Source: Episyrphus balteatus (Eukaryota > Arthropoda > Insecta > Diptera > Syrphidae). From it: 64,000 nucleotides of DNA. Positions within the stretch are counted from its first letter, which is position 1. The number at the start of each line of letters is the position of its first letter. Positions 44,885 to 56,949 of this stretch are shown in pieces. Below the pieces are notes generated by a model. That model was not told the DNA's origin, made no database searches, and saw only the letters and a program-made list of their open reading frames with translations. The translations under genes were made by a program, and so were the position numbers. The stretch is from the NCBI RefSeq assembly GCF_945859705.1, contig NC_079136.1, positions 86,924,867 through 86,988,866 of the forward strand. The letters run 5' to 3'.

Positions 44885-46020
44885 TTTTTCAGTGTAAAAA
44901 TTGTTAAATTTTCACTGTGGTTCGTTTGCCTGGATAGCCAAACATTTTCATCTAAATCCCAGTTTTTTTCAAAAGCTAAAAAAAATGTTTTTATTGCATA
45001 AACAAAATAAATAATTTTTTTTCCTGTGAAAATATTGCTAGTTTAAAACAGTGGTGTTTTTGCCCAAGGTTAGCCTAGGATCGCCCGACTTTTATTTTCG
45101 CTGTCCTACTCCCTTAGTTTAAAAATTATAGAAGCATTACTTTTTTTCCACCTCAAAAACCGCAAAAAATATTTTGTTTTTGTTCAGTGTAAAAATCGTT
45201 CCAACAAATTCTATCACTTTTTTAATTAACACACTCTTAGTCCAAAAATTATGTCAAAAAAAATTTTTTTTTTTCAAATTAACAACCTCTTAAAAATCAA
45301 AATTTGTTTTTTTTTTTCAGTGTAAAAACTGTCCTTTTCACACTCTTTTTCATATTTTTTTTTCTCATAATTTTTGAACTAAGGATAGGGCTGACGAAAA
45401 AAATGGCGGATTTTTTTGGAATTACCATGGTTTGTTGGGAAAGGTTCAAAAAATACTATTCGTTACCTTATGAAAAAGAAATCACCTCAAACACCATTTT
45501 TTAATTGTTGTTACATTTGAAAAAAAGTTTAGATAAATTATCATTTCATCATTATCATTTTTACACTTGAAAAAATATTTGTATTTTGTGATTTTTAAGG
45601 TGAAATAAAACAAATCAACTTAAGCTTCTTAACAGGAAGATTTTATGGACTACGTCTAATCAAGTAAAAATTATTCTAAATCAAATAAATAACATTTGAG
45701 GCGCAATTCCCACACCAGTGGACATAAATTAAAAAAAAGTCACTGTGGTGTATACGTACTATTTTTTTTTTTTTAATTTTTCAAAAAATTAATGAAAATG
45801 TTTAGACTTTGTACTAAAGTTGAGATAGCGAAAATTAATAGTGGTTTAGCTTGGGCTAACTTTGGGCAAATAAACTAAATTGATAAATAAACGATTTTTA
45901 CAATGAACAAAAAAATAATGCTTATATAATTTTTAAACTAAGGGTAGGATAGTGAAAATAAAAGTTGGCCTATCCTGAGCAAACAAACCACAGTCTTAAA
46001 ATAACAATTTTTGCACAGGA
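44885..46020. repeat. Foldback-type repeat with subunit structure
   Basis: Left arm 44889-45145 pairs with 45780-46019: AAAAATTGTTAAATTTTCAC pairs with the right-end GTCTTAAAATAACAATTTTT, and CTAAGGGTAGGATAG with CTGTCCTACTCCCTTAG. A TTTTTTTCAGTGTAAAAA unit recurs at 44888, 45184 and 45317. The interior matches 4364-4570 and 5425-5560. Confidence 0.7.
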
Positions 46021-46096
46021 AAAAAATTTAATTTTTTCGGTTTCTGAAATGAAAAAAAGTAATTTTTTATATCTTTTGAAAAAATGTATAAACAAA

Positions 46097-46909
46097 GGGA
46101 TCGGGTCAAAATTCTGGCTTCAAAATTTTGCTTTTCAAAATTCTGCTTTTTCGCGAAAATTCTGTTTTTCAAAATTCTGCTTTTTTTCTATTCTGTTTTT
46201 CAAAATTCTGCTTTTTAAAATTCTGCTTTTCAAAATTCTGCCAGCATTATATTTGAACAAAAAAATTCTGCTAATTCTGTTTTTTTTTTATAGCATATGC
46301 TCTGGCTCAAGAAAAATGCACCTCATTAATGTAATTCAACATTGGTACTTTTCTAAATTTTTTTATTTAAGTGTTGCAAATATTTTTTGAAATGCATATA
46401 CTGACTTTCTTTAAAATAAAATATGTATACTAATTGGAACCGATGTTGTACATTCCTTTTCTTATTCAAATTTTTGAATATTCATCTTTATTTGATAAAT
46501 TAACAAATTTTTAGTTATTTTCGGAAATGTTTAATATTAAAAACCTTTTCTTAATATTTTCAAATTTATTCATTTATAAAACAAAAATTAATTCGCATTT
46601 AAAAAATGACAAATTATGTAGGTAAGTAATCAAATAAGCAGATAATTTTTCAAAAAGATGATTTTACAGAATTCTGCAAAAAATTAAAAAAGGGTTTGGA
46701 AAATGTTAAAAAGCGCGCGCTTTTTAACATTTTCCAAACCCTTTTTTATTTTTTGCAGAATTTTGAAAAGCAGAATTATGAAAAGCAGAATTTTGAAAAA
46801 CAGAATTTTGAAAAGCAGAATTTTGAAAGCAGAATTTTGTAAAGCAGAATTTTGAAAGCAGAATTTTGACAAAAGAATTTTGACCCCGGCAGAATTTTGA
46901 CCCCAACCC
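46097..46909. mobile_element. GGG-ended element with 9-bp TSD, copy B
   Basis: Perfect 9-bp TSD ATAAACAAA at 46088-46096 and 46910-46918. Same ends and same AAAATTCTG arrays as copy A at 25621-26464, with very few substitutions and about 30 fewer bases, mostly from repeat-unit number in the right arm. The high identity and different TSDs show two recent independent insertions. Confidence 0.9.
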
Positions 46910-46919
46910 ATAAACAAAT

Positions 46920-49299
46920 CCACCAACACTAGCAACACTAAGTTTTTTTTAGATCGGAGTTCGAAGAGACTTTTCCCCATGTTATTTAAGTCACTAAAAA
47001 AACTATAAGTTGCTTTCAAGTAAACTGTAATCAAAGAAACAGCTTAAACAATAAGTTCAACAAAGATTCAGAAATAAGATTCCAAATACAGACAACTCTT
47101 CACAGCATCATCATCATTATCATCATCATCATCATCATTATCATTTAAAACTTACCAATGGATCGGGTATTGGCAATGATGCTATGGTTATATGGTACAG
47201 GTACCAGGTACACATCGACGACATCGTTTACTTCGATTCAGGTTAAAAAGGTTGCAACAAAAAATTAATTGGCTTCCACATTCATTGAGAAAGATATAAA
47301 TTTTGCAAGCATATAGTAGTAGTAGCTCCAACGCTCAAGCATCATCAACTCCAAAAGCCATAGAGCCATTGGACCAGCACACCAGACGAACCAATGCCAA
47401 TTGTATTACGTTTGTGTGGAACTACAACAACATTGCGCAGTGGTCCCAGTCCAAGTCCAGTCCCCAGCAAGACAAAGTTCTTATACTATACCTCCTCTCT
47501 TATCGAATATAAGTCGCTTCGTCGTCGTCGTCGCACAGTTGTTGCAGTCACATCTCTCGTGAGCTGTTTGCTTTAAGTGCATTCCAGTCACCCTCATTTT
47601 CGATAGGGTCTCTCTAATTATTTTGGAATTCAAATTATAATTTCTTCGGGTTTTTTTCGTTTCGTTTTTTTTTTCTGTTAGCTTTTTTTTTAATTCGAAT
47701 TTTAATTAATTTGAGATCCCAGGGAGATCTAACCGAGTTTTGTGGACAAAAAAAAAAAAAGGAGAATGTTGACTCTTGAAAGTTGTGAGCAGCAGCGTAC
47801 GGAAGTGGTTTGGTAACTAGAAGCGATACGTTCTCGTTAAGACTCACAGTCCAATGAATTCGAATGGATGTCCATTCGGATGATGGTGTACAGTAAACAA
47901 ACAGAAAAAAAAAAAGGACAACACATGAGTGAGCTTTGGTGAAGGCGGTGTTGAAATCCGCGCGTTGTGTGGGCGCAAATCAATGTTATGATCTGATGCC
48001 AAAAACCACACAAAAAGATATTGCATTTCGAAAACCGCATCAACATGGTAGTGAACCTCTACAAGAAACCGCAAAACTTATCGCGACATTCTGACGGCTT
48101 CACCATAATATTTCAGATTCCTTTCTTTGATACCACTTGACTCCCACACATGACATCTGATACTACTTATACAATTGATTAATGGGCCGTGTGATTATGC
48201 AAAGCCCTACAAATCCTCACAGGTATCAATGTTGGGACCTTGCGTCAAATGCCACGAGTTGAGTTTGAGACCTGTTGCGGTTTACGAAGTTTCAAACAAA
48301 AAACAAGGCCACACGATGACGATCCACCCTCACTTTGTAATTGATCCAAGCAAAAGACATCCACCGGAGTGTTGAGTTAAACAACAAACGGGATTAATTA
48401 ACCTTTTTGTGAGCATGTTGTCCTACAATTAGCAAGAAGCGGTTTATACATTGTCATCATTTCATCTTTTGCGGTTATGTTTTACTCTGTAAATTCGGTA
48501 CCCATAGACTAGTGGAATCTTTAAGGGGTATAGCATTACATTTTTGTTGTCAAAGTGTTGAGGACGAACACTCTGCAAAAGGGGAATTTGCAAAGTATGT
48601 TTTTTTTTGTTTCTGCTGCGGCTGATCAAGATAAGCTTCAGTTTTTTTTGAACGATGCTGCAGGCTCTGTGGTTTGAAACGATAATGGTTATGATTCTCA
48701 TAAAATTTTTGACCAAAATATGGTATTTAAATGTAATTTGGATGGTGTGGTATTAAATTTAATTTAAAACGACATTGCATCACACGAGTGAGGATTTACA
48801 AAATTGCTACTGTAAAAATATTTAAAAGGCTTGGTAGGAAGATATACCAAGTGGGAAGCATAATCCGAAATCAGAGGCAGAACTTTGAGTTTTTTAGAGA
48901 CAAATATGCTAATTTTGTTTAACTTTTAGGTACTACGCGTAGATTGGTTTGATATTTTTAAACCGGAACCGTAGAATACTTCAAAAAGTCAAACATGTTT
49001 AGCTTTGCCAGTCACTATGAAATAATCGTCAGCTGATGACATCAGGATTGAATTTTTGTGATCACATTTGGCTGTTAGTAGCCCTACTAACACAATGCTT
49101 TACAGAAGCAACAATTGCATCTGTAAAGCTTTATAGAACCAAAATTGTTTGTGGGGAGCTTAACCCAGCAACCTGTCACGTAGTTGACTTGCACCTTGTG
49201 TGATGATTAACATTCATCATCTATACATGCCAGTACTGTAAGAGGCTTATACAAAGGATTTTGTCGCGAACGAACTCACTTCAGAAATGGGAACTAAAG
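46920..49299. other. Non-repetitive island, no gene seen
   Basis: 47040-48760 is less AT-rich, with an (ATC)n microsatellite at 47105-47145 and GTCGTCGTCGTCG at 47521. Possible regulatory DNA. Frames at 47303-48375 overlap on both strands without motifs. Confidence 0.4.
47105..47145. repeat. (ATC)n microsatellite
   Basis: Runs of ATC interrupted twice by ATT. Confidence 0.9.
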
Positions 49300-49321
49300 T
49301 TTCAAACCAACGGCGTATACA

Positions 49322-49382
49322 AGGGGGGGGGGGGGGGGGGTCACGGGGTCATTACCCCAGCCCCCCCCCCCCCCCCCCCCCC
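49322..49382. repeat. Paired G and C homopolymers in the hAT left end
   Basis: About 18 G, then TCACGGGGTCATTACCCCAG, then about 25 C. It can form a hairpin or quadruplex and is prone to length error in assembly. Confidence 0.85.
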
Positions 49383-50527
49383 CAAGAACTCAGAACTTAA
49401 AAAAGAATTTGTTATGTGATACTGAAATCTCTTGAGTAAGATTATTTTCAAAATGTTGAAGTTTTAGAACATGAACGAAAATTAAAATTAAACAAAATTT
49501 TTGGTATTCAAGCAAACTATTTTACCATATTTTGGGGATGTGGTCATATTTTTAGCGAACGCTATGCTGGATTAGGATTATTTTGATTCGTTCGATAATA
49601 TTAGTGCTGTAGAGTTTTGTATGGAAACAAAATCCGGATAAGTACTATATTCAAAGCTTTTTAAAAGAAATTGAATCTAGTAGGTACACAAAAATAATAT
49701 CTTAAGGGCAAGACACTGCTTACCAGCAAATGAAAGAAGCAGCCATATCTTCTATTTTTTATATGATGAAGTGAATAAAATATGTTTTAAATAGGGAAGC
49801 TTTCTGTGGTCTTGCTGTGTGGAGGTCAATTCTGTTGATAAAATTCGTCATCGGCAAAATGTTAAAGAAGGATATCATTTCTCAAATCTTTTTAGTTTTT
49901 TGCAATGTTCCAGTTCAATACATTCGTCTGATAAAATTTGGTGAATTTTGTTTGATTACAGAATATAACAGTATTTTGTACATACTAAATTTGCTAGATC
50001 TGTTGCATTTTTTGAAACAACTATCGATTTGTTAATCATCAATGGCCAGCTAATTATAGAAGCAATGTAAGCAACCTTATAATATATATAAATAAAAGTT
50101 TTTTTTTTATAGTGACATTTATTCTTCTGATAGTCTATCTGACGATTGGAAAAGCAGGGCTTAATCTAATAAATACAACTGAATGTTTTTTATATTGTAA
50201 ACCGCTGATTAATACCTGAAAACGGACGAATTCCAAAATATCGCCAAAATTATTTTTTTTGTCTTTACTATTTTAATAGAGGTATTTTAAATTCCCATAC
50301 AATTTTAAAACAAAATTTAAAAAAAATTATATTTTCAATGCAATTTTTTTTAGGAAGACTTTTAATTCAAAAGTTAAAACTGTTATTAAGTAAAAACGAT
50401 TTTTATTTTAACTTTCTGGGCTAGCGGAAAACAATGAACAGTTGTTTTAAGTCAAATTATTCAATCGAAGTACTCGTACAGTACATTTTATTTTTAGGAG
50501 AGGATAGCCTCAATTGGTCAAAATTAA

Positions 50528-50906
50528 AGCCTAGTACGCTGCTGATAAGAAACGAAAAATCCCATACAAAAATGAAACAACGAAATGGTAAACCAAAAAT
50601 TTCGTTCAACTTTTCGTTCTGTAGTACGCTGTTCGGCACAACGAAATTGAAATTCTAAACTTCTTTTTCGCACACAAACAATTGCCGGAGACATTCATTG
50701 TGTGTGGAAAAATGACATTTTGAGTTTTTTGTTTGTTTTTGTTGTTCATTTTGTCATTGCATGTCTTTCTGCGATGCGTGTTTGCTTTTTTTTTCATTTA
50801 TGTTTTGCAATTTTTGAGTATTTTTCGGTCCAGATTTCGCAAGCATTTCGTTGTCCTCGTGGAGACCGACAAAAAATTTGGCTTCACATCAGCAGCGTTC
50901 TAGGCT
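50528..50906. mobile_element. TTAA-flanked foldback MITE, copy 3
   Basis: TTAA at 50524-50527 and 50907-50910. Ends AGCCTAGTACGCTGCTGAT and (complement) ATCAGCAGCGTTCTAGGCT are almost perfect inverted copies. Nested within the hAT copy 2, so younger than it. Confidence 0.82.
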
Positions 50907-51225
50907 TTAAGGCTTAACGCTAAACTGAAACGAATCTCATACCGTTTTTGTTTGGTTATTTTTAGAACTACATTCGGAACTTTTCGATTCGAAATGCAAG
51001 ACGCACAAATTTTAATGTTTAATAATTCAAAAAGCCTGCTATCAAAACTTTTGAAAAAAAAAAAAAAAATTGGCATGACCCCCCCCCCCCCAAGAAGCAA
51101 ACCTGTATACGCCCCTGTTTCAAACTGCCTGCTGAATAAGACGATGGATACACTTCAGCGTGCCAATATGTAAATGACTAAATGCTTTTAAATATGTCCA
51201 ATACCTATAATTACTGCCAAAAACG

Positions 51226-51570
51226 AACGTGTCCCGAATGTGCCCCGAATGTGTCCCGAAATTCTCCCGACCGTTTTATTTAATTTAAGATGTAAGCAAT
51301 CATATCATTAAAAAAAAACACCCTTTAACTCAAGAAATGTTTGTACACTTTATGGATTCTTAATTCTTATACCAAACAAAACTTTTTCACCAAGTTTTAA
51401 AAACTAATAAAATAGCTGTTATGCTGTTATGATACCTTTCTCACACACAACTCAACCCACCAAAAAAACACCCTTTCACCAAAAATATTTTTAAAAACTT
51501 TATGAATCTTTTGTCCCTGCTTTATCTAAAACCTTCATCCCGAATTTTGTCACATAGGTTTGTGTTATAT
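51226..51570. repeat. Interspersed repeat, relative of 20611-20950
   Basis: Starts with 11-bp units of CCCGAATGTGT type (51226-51265). It continues with ACACCCTTT and ACCAAGTTTTAAAAA blocks, CAGCTGTTATGCTGTTATGA (an extra 10 bp duplicated) and CTTCATCCCGAATTTT. A further diverged ACACCC unit is at 51770. Confidence 0.7.
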
Positions 51571-51959
51571 TTTACCTGTTGAAGTCAAAAAACAAGCACC
51601 CTTGTTTTTAATCGGCAATAACTTTTCTTAGAGCAATCGTATTGACTTTATTTGTATGTCATTAGATTCAACATCAAAAAAATACCTTGAAAACATGTGT
51701 CATATGATGAAATTCGACAAACAATTTTTTTCAGTATATTTTTGACCTTCACCCTCTTGTCCGCGAAAAAACACCCACCCAAATTTTTTTAAAGACTTTT
51801 TTTTTGTCCTTGGTTCTTATCCCAAAAGCAAAATTTTTGCTAAGTTTCATGAGTGTAATATTTTTTTTTTATTTCTTGATTTTTTTTTCCAAAAAAAAAA
51901 AAATCGGGTCACAACATCAAATATATGTAGGTGTTTATAAATAAAAGAATGCGTTTTTT

Positions 51960-52250
51960 GAGTTCTATTAATCGCATTATCAAGATTGATGTTTTCAGGC
52001 TTAAAGGAAATGACAGAGCATCAGTTCCTATATGTATTTAGAATATGAAATAGTACGAATTTAGGTTATTCATATGAGTTGGAAAACTAACTTTTTTGAA
52101 CCCTTTGAAAACAATATAAAGCTGTGGCTTGAAGTTGCCAGACATTTTAATAAGTTATTATAACGCATAAGGCTATAAAACTGCACTCTCATTTTGGAGA
52201 AACCTCCACTCCTAAAATTTTCTGTCAACCTCTAAAAAGGTAGAGGTTCT
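51960..52250. repeat. Divergent single arm of the 41160-42890 palindrome
   Basis: TGAGTTCTATTAA, GACAGAGCATCAG, TTGGAAAACTAAC and AAACCTCCACTCCTAAAATT follow in the same order as 42085-42345. There is no inverted partner. Confidence 0.65.
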
Positions 52251-52489
52251 TTATTCGACTGTATTTCTTTTTTATGTTTATTACCTCAGAATTTTCGACT
52301 GGGGGAACCGATTTTGAAAGTTTTTTTTTTAATTCAAAGCTTCCAGTACAGTTGAGTCCATTTCTGATTGATATGTTTATATCTTGAAAATGTTATTCCC
52401 ACAAATTAATAATAAAACTTTTCAATAGAACGCAGTCAAAATAAGTTTACTTTCTTTTTTCATTTTACTAAGAAGAAAATTTGTAATTT

Positions 52490-52985
52490 AAATACTGTCG
52501 CGCACCATTTAGTTTTACGAAAATAAATCTTGGTAGATTCTCAGACTAAGCCGATATACACGCAAAATTTCATAAAAAAATGGTTACAAAAAAATTTAAA
52601 TCAAAAATTTGAGTGGACTACCCTAACTATTTAGCGGTATGCAAATAGATGTTGGCCAATTCTTAGACTTACCCGATATACTCACAAAATTTCATAAAAA
52701 TCGTTCAAAAAATATATGTATGAAAAAATTTTTTGGTTGGACCACCCTAACCATTTTATGGTATGAAAATGCATGTTGGGCGATTCTCAGATCTACCCGA
52801 CTTACAAAAAAAGATTAAAATTGGCTGGACCACCCTAACAATTTTGAGGTATGAAAAATAGATGTTGGCCGATTCTCAGACCTATCCGATAAGCACACAA
52901 ACTTTCATAAAAATCGGTCCAGCCGTTTCGGAGGAGTTTGGTAACAAACACTGCGACACGAGAATTTTATATACCTATTAGATTT
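52490..52985 (+). mobile_element. LINE 3' tail with tandem subunits (RTE-like), tentative
   Basis: Three to four units of about 115 bp, each with ATTCTCAGA..ACCCGATA, AAATTTCATAAAAAT and GGACCACCCTAAC. They end in GCCGTTTCGGAGGAGTTTGG, GACACGAGAATTTTATATA and CTATTAGATTTT. Tails of this form are known from RTE-type and related insect LINEs. No reverse transcriptase in the window. Confidence 0.5.
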
Positions 52986-53099
52986 TACCTGTACTATTTA
53001 AAAATTATTTTTAATTTTGAGTGATATTAATTTCAATTTGTGTCAGAATAATTTCTCCAGTCGTGAGATTTCCTGAAAATAATTCATTCGCATCACGGA

Positions 53100-54480
53100 C
53101 GATTAAATACACTTACCTATTGTAATCGGGATAATGGTCAAAAAGTGGTTTAATATTCCTTTTCGATGATTCATTTCTTCGAAGAGCAAATAATAAAAAA
53201 AAAAATGTTAAAATAATATTCAAATTCTTTAATGATTTAATACATAAGTGATGCCTTTTTTCGGTGAAACAACGTTGTCGTCGAATTGAAAAGGTTCGCC
53301 AGGGAAATCCGCGCATATACATACGTCACCCGATCGACGCCGATTATAAAATATTGCCACTGATAATTTTGAAGTATTTTTTTATTTTTATTTGTTGGAT
53401 AAAGTGGCAACATGAGCCTAATCGGCAGCCGGTGGTGGGGGAGGACAAGGAATTTGCGATGGGTGCACATTAACACACATATTGGCCAGGCCGCCGGCAC
53501 ATACGAAAACGGTCAGGCTGCGAAACATCACATTTTGAAATATCATGACTCCCCATTGAGGCAGACATCCGATATGTAATTAATTTCGTTTGCAGTGTTT
53601 AAAGGCCAAAACATTCGTAAGAACGAGACGCTTTTTAGAACCCCTTTCTCTCTCACTCGATGCAAGCCAGCCAAGTTAAAACCAGATAGCCAGTCCAGCC
53701 AGCATACTCAGCACAGCATAGCACAGAGAGTATAGCTTAGTAAAGGCGACGCGTTTCGCTGTGGCTATTTATGTCGGCAACTACCGAATAATTTTCGACC
53801 AGAGAAAGAACAAACGCTGAAATCAATACCCAAGGCAATAAATTCTGGAAAAATGTTCATTAAATTATGATTCGTCTCTCGCATCTCGCTCAGTGTGTGC
53901 GCGTCTCTTTCTCTTTTTGGGTCTCTTTCGAACGCCCGCAGTGAGTAAAGAAAGAGTTAAGACTCGCTCGCAACATAATACACAAAAAAAATAATAAAAA
54001 ACAAAATCGTTGTATCTTATACCAGTAGTCCAGAAAATTTGTTCCAAACCAGGGATGCCCTAATCTGCGCCTTCACGGTTGAGGGCTTCTTTTTTCAAAA
54101 TTATGACACCGACATAAAGAAAATATGTTGTAAGTCAAGAAAAGACATCACAGCAAAATAAAAGGAAGAAAACTTTGCAGAAAGACAGCCGCTGAACAAG
54201 CAAAACGCCTTTGTGGTGGTGGTCGTTGTCGTCGTTGGGTCGACAACTTCATGTGTTTGGCTTGAACAGCGCACAAATCCTGGCTGGGATTAAAAGGAGC
54301 CAGTTCGAATCTGACCAGGTCAAGCGCCCCGGTTGGTAGCCAGGCTCGGATGGAAGCTATATTCTTAAGCACCAACACAACACCATAGATAATTTTTAAC
54401 CACGGTAAGATCGTCAAATCGAACTTATGCTTTTTTTTTTTGTGTGTTGGAATGTCGAATGTGTTGTTAACCATTCCTTT
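53100..54480. promoter_or_regulatory. Non-repetitive GAGA/CT-rich island, candidate regulatory region
   Basis: Least AT-rich block of the right third. CT-rich stretches at 53643-53658 and 53875-53930 read as GAGAG on the minus strand, the binding core of GAGA factor. No exon could be supported. The 108-codon minus frame at 54148-54474 and the 54300-54330 TTCGAATCTGACC motif (tRNA B-box-like) are not convincing as genes. Confidence 0.3.
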
Positions 54481-55050
54481 TGGAGTTTAAAGAATTCCCA
54501 CTGGTTATTTTAAATCGAGCTGGTGAAACCTATGCCTTCTGATCGGTTGGGGTTTGTCATGGTTTGATATGTACATAATTTAATTAAGCAAAATTGATAC
54601 GAATGACAAACATGCTGTAACAGTGTTGGTAATATTTGGCAGATAGTGACACTATCAGTCATTTGATTAGGCCCATCTCATCGGTTTGAAAGTCAGTGGT
54701 TTAAATCTTGTGGCATTATGTAGGTAAGAATCTTGCGTTTGTTATTGGGGCCTTTTATCTGCGGTTCTTAGTTGAATTTATTTATATTGCACAAGTAGTA
54801 GTATATTGTATATGGGTCAAAATGATGGAGGTGGAAAATTTGATGTCCAGGCATTTTTTTAAATCAAAATAACATTTGATCAAAGGTTTTTTCTCATTAA
54901 CTAATTTAAAATATAGGCACGCATCTAGGAATACATACATTATACGCTTTTGTTAGAAAAGGTTCCATTTTTTTTTTTTTTATTTCATGTAACATACTAC
55001 CCGGACATGTCCATAACTCAAAAACTAAAATTTAAATGGCACAAAAACAT
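54481..55050. other. Interval without gene
   Basis: Nothing supported. Confidence 0.5.
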
Positions 55051-55059
55051 ATTAAAGTC

Positions 55060-55745
55060 GGGTTGGGTACGATTGACCGCATTTTAAAATCTTGTTCTTA
55101 AAACCTCGCATCTTAAAATCTCGCATTATGAAATCTTTTTTATCGAAATCTCGCAATTTAAAAATCTCGTTTACCGAAATCTCGCAACATTAAAATCTCG
55201 CAAACTAAAATCTCGAAATTTATAATCTCGCATTGAAATAAAATATTAAATTAATTCGCGTGCGCGAAATTATAAATATTTTATTTCAATGCGAGATTAT
55301 AAACCTACATTGCTAGCTTAGGAAAGCCCAGAACCTCACTCTTCTGTTTTTTCGTTTTGTTTTGAAGAGATAAATAAAAAAGGAAAAGGTTTGTTAACTG
55401 TCAGGCGCCTATGCCAGTTTTTTATAGTGTTTATAGTGTTGTATTCGACCTTCTCTTTTCATTTAATCTGTTGCTTATACATTTTGCTGCCAAAAAAGCA
55501 ATTTAAATTTAAGATACTTTACGCTCTAAACTAATTCTTCTAATGCGAGATTTTGATATAGCAAGAATTTAATGAACTTGCGAGATTTTTTCTAAAATGC
55601 GAGATTTTAATATGCAGGATTTTGAAAACGCGAGATTTTGTTATGTGAGATGTTAAAAATGCGAAATTTTGCTTTGCGTGATTTTTGCAAAAATGCGAGA
55701 TTTTGTTATAAGAGATTTTAGTTTGCGATCAATCGTACCGCTCCC
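55060..55745. mobile_element. GGG-ended element with 9-bp TSD, second family
   Basis: Flanks ATTAAAGTC (55051-55059) and ATTAAAGCC (55746-55754) match at 8 of 9 bases. Ends GGGTTGGGTACGATTGACCG and (reverse complement) GGGAGCGGTACGATTGATCG. Arms are arrays of AAAATCTCGC units (left 55085-55235, right 55530-55730, inverted), the same plan as copies A and B but with a different repeat word. Core palindrome around 55260. Confidence 0.85.
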
Positions 55746-55897
55746 ATTAAAGCCAATTAATTTAGGTGCATAACAAAATACTTATTTCTTTTCTCAACAC
55801 CCACTTATACTTAATATTCTTTATAAATTTGTACAAAAGGATTAAATTCTGTTAAGCCTGAACTACACTTAGGAGCAAAAAAACGGAATCAAATAAA

Positions 55898-56940
55898 CAG
55901 GGATAGGATGTTGTGGAATTTGCCTTTTTTTCTTGCTCAATCGTACGACATTATAGATCAAAAACAAACACGTTTCACATCCCCCTCGTACCAAATATAT
56001 GTATTTTATTTTGAATTTTTTTTGCCTTTTCTTTCGTTATTGCCTTTTTTTGCCTTTTCTCTTGTTATTGCCTTTTTTTGCCTCTTCCTATGTTTTTTAT
56101 CTTTTTAGCGCCTTTAAAGTAATGCCTACACACAAAACACTCAAATATACAAAAAAGAAGGTAAGGGCCATTTGCTGAATCGAAACTTAAATAATTTATG
56201 TTGAACATAAACTCTTATTCCCTACTTTTTCCTCTGCGTAAACTGTCACATAAGGGTTTGTGTAGAACTAAAATGCTTAAGTTTCGATTCACAAAACGGG
56301 TCTAACTTACTCAGTACATTACTTACTCAATAGTTACCCCACACAAACAAAATTTGAGTGAAAAGATCTACCTATATGCAACTTGTTTGTCTGCTATTGC
56401 TACCATTTATTGTCTTCTACGTTCTATTGCGCGGCAGACAACCGACACGTATCAGGGTTCAAAAGCTAACTTACTCAATTTACAATACTCCATTGAAGAA
56501 GTTCTCCAGATTCTGGACATAATCAAGAGAGATTTGGAAGCTGCGAAAGGGGCAGTAGCAAAAGATGTTTTTGAGAAGTACAGATCAATTTTTTGGTAAA
56601 TAAGGGACTCGAGAGAGTTGAACAAATAAATTGCGTAATACATGGGAACACAAATCAAGAGCTCCCGGCAAATGTTGAAGTGGGTTATGTCGAGTGCTTT
56701 AATTGGGGTCCATTCGTCTCAACAGATGTGAGAGATCTTTTAGCTCCTTTAAAGCACTCTTAAGGGACAATCGCAGGCGCTTGTTAACTGAAAATTTAAA
56801 AAAAAACTCCTGATTGTTCAAAATTACTGCAATTAATTTTTATATTTCATTCTTTCTCTCAATAAATGCCTTTTTATGCCTTTTTGGGAGTTTTATTTTG
56901 AATTTTTTTAAGTTTTTAGGTCCACAAGATCCTATCCCTG
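55898..56940 (+). mobile_element. hAT-type transposon with transposase-like remnant
   Basis: Perfect 8-bp TSD CAAATAAA at 55890-55897 and 56941-56948. Ends CAGGGATAGGATGTTGTGGA (left) and, as reverse complement, CAGGGATAGGATCTTGTGGA (right). Subterminal TGCCTTTTTT repeats on both sides (56030-56090 and 56865-56890). It carries a broken reading frame (56354-56763). Confidence 0.92.
56354..56763 (+). pseudogene. Degenerate coding remnant inside the hAT element
   Basis: A plus-strand frame without an ATG (opens at TTG) runs from 56354 to a stop at 56599. The adjacent frame takes over at the TTTTTTGGTAAAT run and continues to TAA at 56761-56763. The combined product would have about 136 residues, with helical segments (IKRDLEAAKGAVAKDVFEKY in the first part) and an end LLAPLKHS in the second. 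One missing base explains the shift. Its place inside an intact TIR/TSD element suggests a hAT-encoded protein fragment, but I do not recognise the catalytic RNase H or dimerisation motifs, so the assignment rests on location. Confidence 0.45.
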
Positions 56941-56949
56941 CAAATAAAT

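Larger units (their letters stand above)
49308..51117. mobile_element. hAT-type transposon, GTATACAGGGG family, copy 2
   Basis: Perfect 8-bp TSD TTTCAAAC at 49300-49307 and 51118-51125. Ends CAACGGCGTATACAAG and (reverse complement) CAGGGGCGTATACAGG. Subterminal sequence is homologous to copy 1 at 9254-12098, though the long central part differs because copy 1 carries another nested hAT and this copy carries a TTAA MITE (50528-50906). Contains long G and C homopolymers near the left end. Confidence 0.9.

Noticed and set aside
54290..54350. tRNA or tRNA-derived SINE (TTCGAATCTGACC, B-box-like)
   Set aside because: No A box at the right distance and no cloverleaf stems.
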